A DNA stretch of 9,436 nucleotides, taken from positions 1 through 9,436 of the forward strand of contig CABQJB010000072.1 in assembly GCA_902464195.1 (NCBI GenBank). The letters run 5' to 3'. The DNA is from an uncultured Megasphaera sp. Lineage in GTDB: Bacteria; Bacillota; Negativicutes; Veillonellales; Megasphaeraceae. Below are positions 1-5,163 of this stretch, piece by piece. The translations under genes were made by a program, and so were the position numbers. Positions within the stretch are counted from its first letter, which is position 1; the number at the start of each line of letters is the position of its first letter. A model generated the notes under the pieces. That model was not told the origin of the DNA. It was given only the letters and a program-made list of their open reading frames with translations, and searched no databases.

Positions 1-26
1 ATGTAAGAATCCCGCAAAGACGCGGC

Positions 27-56
27 GGGCCGCCCTTTGGGACGGCCCCTACGAAC
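27..56. repeat. Hairpin repeat unit 1 (imperfect palindrome plus CTACGAAC)
   Basis: The left arm GGGCCGCCC (27-35) and the right arm GGGACGGCCC (39-48) pair around a TTT loop, with one bulged A at 42. The tag CTACGAAC (49-56) follows. A second copy of the same design begins 54 bp downstream (81-108). The fourth stem pair is C-G here and A-T there, so the change is compensated and pairing is kept. No T-tract follows on either strand, so this is better read as a small REP- or MITE-like interspersed element than as an intrinsic terminator, although it lies just downstream of transketolase. Confidence 0.6.
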
Positions 57-86
57 GGCTAACTGCGACCTGCGGCCTGCGGGACG
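52..86. repeat. Degenerate 7-bp-phased repeat tract A
   Basis: Five successive 7-mers can be read without a gap: CGAACGG, CTAACTG, CGACCTG, CGGCCTG, CGGGACG. Each starts with C and ends with G, and CCTG recurs in the two middle units. The tract links the two hairpin repeat units, overlapping the tag of the first and the left arm of the second. It is non-coding and lies downstream of the transketolase stop codon. Because the units are degenerate, the period is suggestive and not certain. Confidence 0.45.
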
Positions 87-108
87 CCTTTGGACGTCCC
101 CTACGAAC
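81..108. repeat. Hairpin repeat unit 2
   Basis: GGGACGCC (81-88) pairs with GGACGTCCC (92-100) around TTT (89-91), with a bulged A at 94. CTACGAAC (101-108) follows. The fold matches the unit at 27-56: same loop, same bulge position, same tag, and one compensated base pair difference. No T-rich tail is seen. Confidence 0.6.
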
Positions 109-121
109 CACGAGTCACGAT
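101..121. repeat. 7-bp-phased repeat tract B abutting the transketolase stop
   Basis: Three contiguous 7-mers with a shared ACGA core (CTACGAA, CCACGAG, TCACGAT) run from the tag of hairpin unit 2 into the first base of the transketolase stop triplet (121-123, read as TAA on the minus strand). The repeat therefore begins immediately at the gene's end. Confidence 0.5.
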
Positions 122-2112
122 TATTTTACGACTTTCTTTACGGCGGCTACGACGTTTTCTGTGGTGAAGCCGAATTTCTTGAACAAGACGCCGGCCGGTG
201 CGGAGGCACCGAAGGATTTCATGGAGACTGTCGTCCCGTCGAGGCCGACGTATTTGCCCCAGCCGAAGTCCGAAGCGGCTTCGACAGCGACGCGGGCGCG
301 GACAGCTTTCGGGAGTACCTGTTCTTTATAGGTTTCGTCCTGCTGTTCAAAGAGTTCCATCGAAGGTATGCTGACGACGCGGACGTCGACGCCTTCTTTA
401 GCCAGTTCGTCTTTGGCGCTGACAGCCAGTTCGACTTCCGAACCGCTGGCCATGATGATGGCATCGGGAACGGCTTTCTTGGCATCGGCAATGATGTAAG
501 CACCTTTCAGGGCTTCCTTGCTGCTGCCGGCGAGCTGCGGCAGGTTCTGACGGGTCAGGATGAGGGCCGTCGGTGTCTTCTTGCTGGTCGCAGCCAGGTA
601 CCAGCCGGCAGCCGTTTCCGTAGCATCAGCCGGGCGGAAGACGTTGACGTTCGGAATGGAGCGGAGCATAGCCAGCTGTTCAATCGGTTCATGGGTCGGG
701 CCGTCTTCGCCGACACCGATGCTGTCGTGTGTGAGGACATACGTCGTCGGCAGGCTCATGAGAGCAGCCAGGCGGATCATCGGTTTCATGTAATCGCTGA
801 AGACGAAGAACGTGCCGGCATACGGACGGATGCCGCCGTGGAGGGCCAGGCCATTAGTGATGGCGCCCATGGCCAGTTCGCGTACACCGAAGTGGACGTT
901 GCGGCCGCTGTAATCGGTCTTGCTGAAGAAGCCTTCGCCTTTCATTTCCGTCTTGTTCGACGGAGCCAGGTCGGCACTGCCGCCGAAGAGCTGGGGCATG
1001 ATGTCTTTCAGGCGGTTGATCATCGTGCCGGACAAGCTGCGCGTAGCCTGCGGTTTATCTTCATAAGCCCAGAAATCTTCATTGTTCAAGAGGGCCTGTG
1101 CGTCGACATCGCTGTGGAAAGCATCCCATTTGGCTTTCATATCCGGGAACTTGGCAGCGTAGTCAGCAAAGAGTTTCTGCCAATCCGCTTCAGCTGCGCC
1201 GGCTTTCTGGCTCAATTCAGCATAATGAGCATAGACTTCGTCCGGGATGTAGAAGGTTTCCTGCGGTTTCGGCCAGCCCAGGTTTTCTTTCATGGCGACG
1301 ATGTTTTCTTCACCCAGCGGCGAGCCATGAGCGGCAGCTGAGCCCTGTTTAGCCGGGCAGCCATAGCCGATCTGGGTCTTGATGGTGATGAACGACGGAT
1401 GTTCCTTGTCGGCCTTGGCTTCTTCGATAGCTTTGCCGATGGCGTCGAGGTCCGTGCCGTCTTCGACGGTGATCGTCTGGAAACCGAAAGCGGCCATGCG
1501 GGCCTGGACATTTTCCGTAAAGGCGATGTCCGTATTGCCTTCGATAGAGATGTTGTTGCTATCGTAAAGGACGATGAGTTTGGAAAGGCCGAGAGTCCCT
1601 GCCAGGGAGAAAGCTTCCGACGAGATGCCTTCCATCAGGCAGCCGTCGCCGCAGAGGGCGAAGGTGTAGTGGTCGACGACGGGATAGCCCGGTTTATTGA
1701 AAATAGCTGCCAAGTGGGCTTCTGCCATGGCCATGCCGACAGCCATGCCCAGGCCGGCACCGAGGGGGCCTGTCGTCGCTTCGACGCCCGTCGTGTGGCC
1801 GTATTCCGGATGACCCGGTGTCAAGGAGCCGTCTTGACGGAACTGTTTAATGTCGTCCATGGTCAGGCCGTAGCCGTAGAAATGGAGCAGCGAATACAAC
1901 AACATCGAGCCGTGGCCAGCCGAAAGGATAAAGCGGTCGCGGTTCGCCCATTTCGGGTCCTTTGCGTTGTGGTTCATGTGATTTGCCCAGAGTTCGTATG
2001 CAATGGGAGCTGCGCCGAGAGGCAGGCCGGGATGGCCGGAGTTTGCCTTCTGGATAGCGTCAGCCGACAATACACGAATGGCATTTACACAAGTCGTATC
2101 AATGGTGCTCAT
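121..2112 (-). CDS. tkt: Transketolase
   Basis: This is a full-length (663 aa) thiamine-diphosphate enzyme of the non-oxidative pentose phosphate pathway. It moves two-carbon ketol units between sugar phosphates in the cytoplasm, linking pentoses with glycolytic intermediates. The ThDP/metal motif runs from GDG (155-157) to NN (186-187). Conserved histidines are at 27 (SGHPG), 67 (AGHGS), 102 (PGHPEYGH), 262 (AHGSPLG) and 462 (THDS). The catalytic glutamate is E412 in GVRELAMGA, and GEDGPTHEP (468-476) is intact. The length matches bacterial transketolases. The ATG at 2110-2112 is preceded by AAAGGAG 11-12 nt upstream and by a TTGACA-N18-CATAAT promoter. The gene is monocistronic as far as the window shows and is divergent from the HAD phosphatase. 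No clear T-tailed terminator is visible downstream, only repeat hairpins. The product assignment is firm; the tkt/tktA naming is conventional. Confidence 0.97.
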   Translation of the reverse strand: MSTIDTTCVNAIRVLSADAIQKANSGHPGLPLGAAPIAYELWANHMNHNAKDPKWANRDRFILSAGHGSMLLYSLLHFYGYGLTMDDIKQFRQDGSLTPGHPEYGHTTGVEATTGPLGAGLGMAVGMAMAEAHLAAIFNKPGYPVVDHYTFALCGDGCLMEGISSEAFSLAGTLGLSKLIVLYDSNNISIEGNTDIAFTENVQARMAAFGFQTITVEDGTDLDAIGKAIEEAKADKEHPSFITIKTQIGYGCPAKQGSAAAHGSPLGEENIVAMKENLGWPKPQETFYIPDEVYAHYAELSQKAGAAEADWQKLFADYAAKFPDMKAKWDAFHSDVDAQALLNNEDFWAYEDKPQATRSLSGTMINRLKDIMPQLFGGSADLAPSNKTEMKGEGFFSKTDYSGRNVHFGVRELAMGAITNGLALHGGIRPYAGTFFVFSDYMKPMIRLAALMSLPTTYVLTHDSIGVGEDGPTHEPIEQLAMLRSIPNVNVFRPADATETAAGWYLAATSKKTPTALILTRQNLPQLAGSSKEALKGAYIIADAKKAVPDAIIMASGSEVELAVSAKDELAKEGVDVRVVSIPSMELFEQQDETYKEQVLPKAVRARVAVEAASDFGWGKYVGLDGTTVSMKSFGASAPAGVLFKKFGFTTENVVAAVKKVVK

Positions 2113-2163
2113 TAGTCAAATCGCTCCTTTATATGTGATCGAAAATAAATAGACATTCACTTT

Positions 2164-2193
2164 ATTATGTAAAAAAAGGACCCCTTCTGTCAA
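2164..2193 (-). promoter_or_regulatory. Probable sigma-70 promoter of transketolase
   Basis: On the minus strand a perfect -35 box TTGACA (2188-2193) is followed, after 18 bp, by the -10 box CATAAT (2164-2169). Transcription would start near 2157 and give a leader of about 45 nt before the ATG. The ribosome binding site AAAGGAG lies at 2124-2130. Confidence 0.7.
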
Positions 2194-2205
2194 TGGCAAA
2201 AGGGG
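2181..2205. promoter_or_regulatory. Inverted repeat between divergent promoters (candidate operator)
   Basis: CCCCTTCTG (2181-2189) and CAAAAGGGG (2197-2205) are inverted copies matching at 8 of 9 positions around a 7-bp centre. The element covers the transketolase -35 box and ends next to the HAD -35 region, where a shared regulator could act on both genes. No regulator is identifiable, and the operator role is inferred from position and symmetry only. Confidence 0.35.
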
Positions 2206-2206
2206 A

Positions 2207-2235
2207 TTTTGGGAGAAATTTATATATGCTATAAT
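2207..2235 (+). promoter_or_regulatory. Probable promoter of the HAD phosphatase gene
   Basis: A perfect -10 box TATAAT (2230-2235) carries an extended -10 TG at 2227-2228. The -35 region is weak (TTTTGG at 2207-2212, 17 bp spacing), as is usual for extended -10 promoters. The start would fall near 2242, about 30 nt before the ATG. AGAAAGGA (2258-2265) is the ribosome binding site. Confidence 0.65.
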
Positions 2236-2272
2236 AAAGAAGTTTCTTAATTTTCCGAGAAAGGATACCATC

Positions 2273-3034
2273 ATGACGAAAAAATACTTTTTCTTCGATA
2301 TCGACGGGACCCTGGGGCTGGGAATCTCCAGCATCATCCCGGCAGACACGCTGTACTGCCTGCGCCGCCTCGTCCAGGAAGGCCATTTCATCGCCATCGC
2401 ATCGGGACGCCTGCAGCACGATACGCAGACTTTCGCCGACCGCTACGGCATACCGGCCGTCGTCGCCGATGGCGGCAACAGCTTATCCCTGGACGGGAAA
2501 ATCCTGGAAATGACAGGCCTGCCCCTGGAGAACTGCAAAGCCCTGCTGCACGACCTGACGGCCCGCCATTATCCCTGGGCTGTCGTCACGGACAATACCA
2601 TCAACCGCTATACGCCGTATGACGATTTTCCCCACGACGACCCGCGCAATTACATGGAAACCGTCGTCCGCCCCGTCGCCATCGAAAGCCTGACGGCGAT
2701 CTATAAAATCATGTACGCCCGGCCGCAGCGCCTTGAAGACGAACCGCCGACATACGGCCTGCCCCACCTGGAATACATCGATCACACGTACCTCATCGAA
2801 CCGACTGATAAGAGCCGCGGCATCCTGCGCATGCTGGAACTCGTCGGCGGCCGGCCGGAAGACGCTGTCGTCTTCGGCGACGGCATGAACGACATCTCCA
2901 TGTTCCGCAAGCCCTTCTTTTCCATCGCCATGGGCAACGGCCGGGATGAGCTGAAAGCCCATGCCGACTACGTCACCGGCGACAACGATAAGGGCGGGAT
3001 TCTGGAAGCCTGCAAAAAATTCGGCTGGCTATAA
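2273..3034 (+). CDS. Cof-type HAD-IIB family sugar-phosphatase-like hydrolase
   Basis: This 253-aa protein is a probable cytoplasmic Mg2+-dependent phosphatase of the haloacid dehalogenase superfamily. Motif I is DIDGT (9-13), with D9 as the predicted nucleophile and D11 as the general acid/base. Motif II is the serine of ASGR (S44), motif III the lysine K180, and motif IV GDGMND (202-207). The long insert between motifs II and III (about residues 75-175) is the C2 cap typical of Cof/YbiV/YkrA-type enzymes, which usually act on sugar phosphates or cofactor precursors. The substrate cannot be predicted here. The start is supported by AGAAAGGA 7 nt upstream and by an extended -10 promoter. The gene stands alone on the plus strand, divergent from transketolase and convergent with telA. 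Opposition to transketolase could hint at a sugar-phosphate role, but this is only a guess. Confidence 0.88.
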   Translation: MTKKYFFFDIDGTLGLGISSIIPADTLYCLRRLVQEGHFIAIASGRLQHDTQTFADRYGIPAVVADGGNSLSLDGKILEMTGLPLENCKALLHDLTARHYPWAVVTDNTINRYTPYDDFPHDDPRNYMETVVRPVAIESLTAIYKIMYARPQRLEDEPPTYGLPHLEYIDHTYLIEPTDKSRGILRMLELVGGRPEDAVVFGDGMNDISMFRKPFFSIAMGNGRDELKAHADYVTGDNDKGGILEACKKFGWL

Positions 3035-3037
3035 GAA

Positions 3038-3072
3038 ATAGTCCGTAGTTTGTAGTTTGCAGTTTTTAGTTG
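3038..3072. repeat. 7-bp tandem repeat between convergent genes
   Basis: Five contiguous 7-mers (ATAGTCC, GTAGTTT, GTAGTTT, GCAGTTT, TTAGTTG) share an NNAGTNN pattern, and two units are identical. The tract starts 4 bp after the HAD stop codon and overlaps the stop and last codons of telA, whose TAA is read from 3066-3068 on the minus strand. It fills the whole 31-bp gap between the genes. No hairpin terminator is visible here. Confidence 0.65.
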
Positions 3073-4217
3073 TGGCCGGCGCCTTTTAACAGGGCTTCCC
3101 GCAGGCGGTCTTCGATCTGGACCAGTTCGGCTTCGGCTGCCTGCCGCTTCTGGCGGCCTTCCTGCTGGATGCGCAGCGTATCTTCGATGGTGCTGATCAA
3201 GTCTTCATTGACCTGCTTGACCGTTTCGATATCGACGATGGACCGTTCATTTTCGACAGCCGTATCATGGGAGTTCTGCTTGAGCATGGCGGCGTTGCGC
3301 TTGAGGAGCTCGTTGGTCGTATTGGACACGGCCTGCTGCATTTCCAGGGCTTCTTTCTGCCGTCCCAATCCGAGAGCCAGGACCATCTGGTTCTTCCACA
3401 AGGGGATGGTATTGTAAATGGCGCTCTGGATGCGGTCGACGAGAATCTTGTCGTTATTCTGGATGATGCGGATCTGCGGCGCCGTCTGGATGGCAATGGT
3501 CTTGCTGATTTTCAGGTCGTGGACCTTCTTTTCAAAGCGGTTGACGGAATCCTTGAAATCCTGGACGACCTGGACGGCCATGGGATTATCTGAAACCTGG
3601 GCCTGCGCTTCCAATTTAGGAATCGTCGTCAGGTTCAGTTCCTCTATCTTTTCTTCGCCAGCCTGGATGTAGAGCTGGAGCTGTTTGAAGTATTCCAGGT
3701 TCTTGTCGTAGAGCCCGTCGAACATGGCAATGTCCTTCATAAGGGTCATCTTCTGGCTGTCCAGTCCGGCCTGTATCTTGTCGATCTGGGCGGCCAGCGT
3801 CGTATAGGACTGGGTCAGGGCTTCGCGTTTCTTGAACAGCGAGCCGACGACGGGCAGGCTGGCCAGGAAGCCCTTGTCCTCGTCGTTTTCGTCTTCAAAG
3901 GTCTTGACCCGTTTGACCAGGTCGTTGAGCAGGTCACCGGCTGCGGCCGGGTCGGTGCTCTTGACCGTCGACAAGACGCTGTCCGAAAAGGTGGCGATAT
4001 TCTTCTGAGCAGCACTGCCATACTGGACGATGGCGTTGGAATTGACCAGGTCGATGGCATCCTTGATGGTGTCGACCTGCTGCCGTTCTTCCGGCGTCAG
4101 GCTTTCGACCTGGGCATTGAAATGAGCCACTTCGTGCTTTTCATCGACAGCAGGCAAGGCTTTCTGGCTGTCAGCCTGCTTTTTTTCTAAAAGGTCATTC
4201 AAATTGATATCGGCCAT
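3066..4217 (-). CDS. telA: TelA-family (toxic anion resistance) protein
   Basis: This 383-aa soluble, helix-rich protein belongs to the TelA family (PF05816), named for plasmid tellurite resistance. Chromosomal members have no settled biochemical role and are usually linked to envelope or stress responses. The family signature lies at 244-276: QTAPQIRIIQNND, then TIPLWK, preceded by TTIPKLEAQAQ (197-207). Long charged coiled-coil helices occupy about 140-240 and 290-378. No signal peptide or membrane segment is seen, so it is probably cytoplasmic. The ATG start lies 9 nt after the xpaC stop, with a weak GTAGG-type ribosome binding site overlapping that stop, which suggests translational coupling. 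The xpaC-telA pairing is common in Firmicutes. The 3' end overlaps a 7-bp tandem repeat. Family assignment is firm, but a real role in tellurite resistance is not shown. Confidence 0.92.
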   Translation of the reverse strand: MADINLNDLLEKKQADSQKALPAVDEKHEVAHFNAQVESLTPEERQQVDTIKDAIDLVNSNAIVQYGSAAQKNIATFSDSVLSTVKSTDPAAAGDLLNDLVKRVKTFEDENDEDKGFLASLPVVGSLFKKREALTQSYTTLAAQIDKIQAGLDSQKMTLMKDIAMFDGLYDKNLEYFKQLQLYIQAGEEKIEELNLTTIPKLEAQAQVSDNPMAVQVVQDFKDSVNRFEKKVHDLKISKTIAIQTAPQIRIIQNNDKILVDRIQSAIYNTIPLWKNQMVLALGLGRQKEALEMQQAVSNTTNELLKRNAAMLKQNSHDTAVENERSIVDIETVKQVNEDLISTIEDTLRIQQEGRQKRQAAEAELVQIEDRLREALLKGAGHN

Positions 4218-4226
4218 AGTATCTAC

Positions 4227-4934
4227 CTACTTTCTTTTCGTATTCAAGAACTGGTCGGCTAAATCGATGATTGTCCCGACCAGGTCATCACTGTGCTTGG
4301 CCTGCGGTTCCGGCTGGGGCTGTTCCGTCCGGATGCCGTCGGCGGCCATGTTCTGCTTCATGACTTTCATCTCAGCATCGAGGTCCATGAGCTGGGCATT
4401 GAGAACCTTGGAGAACTGGTCTTCATAGGCTTCGTCGAATTTATCCAGTATCTGCTTGATGTCCCCCTTCGCCTGCTGCACTTCCTGCGCTTCAAGGCCC
4501 GTCTTTTCCAGCTCTTGGTACTTGCGGACCAGGAGCAGGGCCCGGTCCTGGTAATAGTCGACGAAACGCCGGGCCAGGCTCATCCGTTCCGGATGCTGCT
4601 GCAAGTAAGTCAGGAAATTCTTGGCAATGCCCTGCATCTTGCGCAGCTGTTTCCGCAGTTCGTCATCGTCGACGCGCTTCATCTCTTTTTCGATGGCGTT
4701 GAAATCATCGACGGCTTTGCTGAAGAGTTCATCATTCAACTTGTCCACTTCTTCGTTGCCGCTGGAAAATTCCAGTTCCGGCTTGAACTTCTTCTTATTG
4801 CGGCGGTGTATCCAGTAGAGGATGAAGACGCCGAAGACGAGACTGAACGTCCCGGACAGATGGCCCGTAGCGAACCAGTTATAACTGGGAACGGCAAAAC
4901 AGATGATAGCAATGAGATATAAAAAAATGTTCAC
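4227..4934 (-). CDS. xpaC: XpaC-like membrane protein (5-bromo-4-chloroindolyl phosphate hydrolysis family)
   Basis: This 235-aa protein has two hydrophobic segments near the N-terminus (about 3-16 and 28-42), then a basic stretch (RRNKKK, 44-49) and a long helical cytoplasmic domain. The domain carries a pattern typical of XpaC (PF10112): RRFVDYYQDRALLLVRKYQE (122-141). The Bacillus family founder was named for hydrolysis of a chromogenic phosphate substrate; its true activity is unknown. Translation starts at GTG (4932-4934), chosen because a perfect AGGAGG sits 7 nt upstream. The next methionine codons lie deep inside the helical domain. It is the first gene of an xpaC-telA operon with its own promoter. 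The C-terminal 35 residues, after a proline/glutamine-rich stretch (205-212), form a short conserved-looking helix (DDLVGTIIDLADQFL) that could contact TelA; that contact is speculative. Confidence 0.85.
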   Translation of the reverse strand: MNIFLYLIAIICFAVPSYNWFATGHLSGTFSLVFGVFILYWIHRRNKKKFKPELEFSSGNEEVDKLNDELFSKAVDDFNAIEKEMKRVDDDELRKQLRKMQGIAKNFLTYLQQHPERMSLARRFVDYYQDRALLLVRKYQELEKTGLEAQEVQQAKGDIKQILDKFDEAYEDQFSKVLNAQLMDLDAEMKVMKQNMAADGIRTEQPQPEPQAKHSDDLVGTIIDLADQFLNTKRK

Positions 4935-4941
4935 GATCGTC

Positions 4942-4947
4942 CCTCCT
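4942..4947 (-). promoter_or_regulatory. Ribosome binding site fixing the GTG start of xpaC
   Basis: AGGAGG on the minus strand lies 7 nt before GTG (4932-4934). It is one of the strongest Shine-Dalgarno matches in the window and supports the non-ATG start. Confidence 0.8.
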
Positions 4948-4969
4948 AAGTGAAGAATGTCTTTCCTTA

Positions 4970-4998
4970 ATCATAGCATTTTTTACCCCGTTTGTCGT
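4970..4998 (-). promoter_or_regulatory. Probable promoter of xpaC-telA
   Basis: On the minus strand the -10 box TATGAT (4970-4975) carries an extended TG motif and lies 17 bp from an imperfect -35 box ACGACA (4993-4998). It sits between the upstream terminator (5014-5046) and the xpaC ribosome binding site, giving a leader of about 30 nt. Confidence 0.6.
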
Positions 4999-5013
4999 GG
5001 ATTGTAAGGCAAA

Positions 5014-5046
5014 AAAAGAGGCTGTCCCATGAAGACAGCCTCTTTT
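5014..5046 (-). terminator. Rho-independent terminator, second of a tandem pair
   Basis: AAAAGAGGCTGTC (5014-5026) and GACAGCCTCTTTT (5034-5046) form a perfect 13-bp stem with a 7-nt loop. On the minus strand the hairpin runs into seven T residues (5011-5017), so it would stop transcripts from the lpxD/lpxL-like operon before they reach xpaC. In the plus direction the tail is only four T residues. Confidence 0.85.
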
Positions 5047-5050
5047 GAGT

Positions 5051-5073
5051 GGTTAGGGGTTAGGGGTTAGGGG
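5051..5073. repeat. Telomere-like 7-bp tandem repeat (GGTTAGG)x3
   Basis: Three perfect GGTTAGG units (5051-5071) are followed by GG, equivalent to three TTAGGGG units on the plus strand. The tract lies between two terminators. The G-rich strand is the template for the incoming lpx-operon transcription and has one GG and three GGGG runs separated by TTA. Confidence 0.85.
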
Positions 5074-5077
5074 ATGC

Positions 5078-5091
5078 TTTTAAATTTAAAA
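5078..5091. repeat. 14-bp perfect AT palindrome
   Basis: TTTTAAATTTAAAA equals its own reverse complement. It separates the GGTTAGG tract from the GCT-type 7-mer tract. Perfect 14-mers made only of A and T can arise by chance in AT-rich spacers, but the surrounding DNA is not AT-rich. Confidence 0.5.
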
Positions 5092-5097
5092 TCATCT

Positions 5098-5132
5098 GCT
5101 AATCGCTGACAGCTGGCTGCTAACGGCTTAAA
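5098..5132. repeat. 7-bp-phased repeat tract with conserved GCT
   Basis: Five contiguous 7-mers each begin with GCT: GCTAATC, GCTGACA, GCTGGCT, GCTAACG, GCTTAAA. The last unit overlaps the outer arm of the terminator hairpin at 5130-5163. The tract is non-coding and sits directly downstream of the lpxL-like gene. Confidence 0.6.
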
Positions 5133-5163
5133 AGGACCTGTCGTCATGCGACAGGTCCTTTTT
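5130..5163 (-). terminator. Terminator hairpin overlapping the end of the lpxL-like gene
   Basis: AAAAGGACCTGTCG (5130-5143) pairs perfectly over 14 bp with CGACAGGTCCTTTT (5150 region, 5149-5162), leaving a 5-nt loop (5144-5148). The stop codon of the acyltransferase gene (TGA, read from 5144-5146) lies in the loop and its last codons form one arm. The minus-strand tail is TTTT only. The second terminator about 85 bp further on has a better T-tract. Confidence 0.75.

Noticed and set aside
27..100. Hairpins as intrinsic terminators of transketolase
   Set aside because: Both stems are strong, but neither is followed by a T-tract on the minus strand, and they occur as two related copies with a shared tag, which fits a repeat element better.
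37..1341. A 434-codon plus-strand open frame opposite transketolase
   Set aside because: It lies wholly opposite the 3' two-thirds of a clear transketolase gene and shows no recognisable protein features.
2170..2205. Hairpin followed by seven T residues on the minus strand, resembling a transketolase leader terminator
   Set aside because: The hairpin lies over the transketolase -35 box and the T-run falls in the promoter spacer, so it would not be transcribed from that promoter. It is better read as a possible DNA operator.
3038..3072. CRISPR array
   Set aside because: The units are 7 bp with no spacers, and no cas genes are in the window.
3066..4217. A tellurite resistance island
   Set aside because: TelA-XpaC pairs are common on Firmicutes chromosomes and no other tellurite genes (terB, terC, terD or terZ types) or mobile genes are present.
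5051..5073. Possible telomere or linear replicon end
   Set aside because: Only three units are present, inside a chromosome-like gene context between terminators, with genes continuing on both sides.
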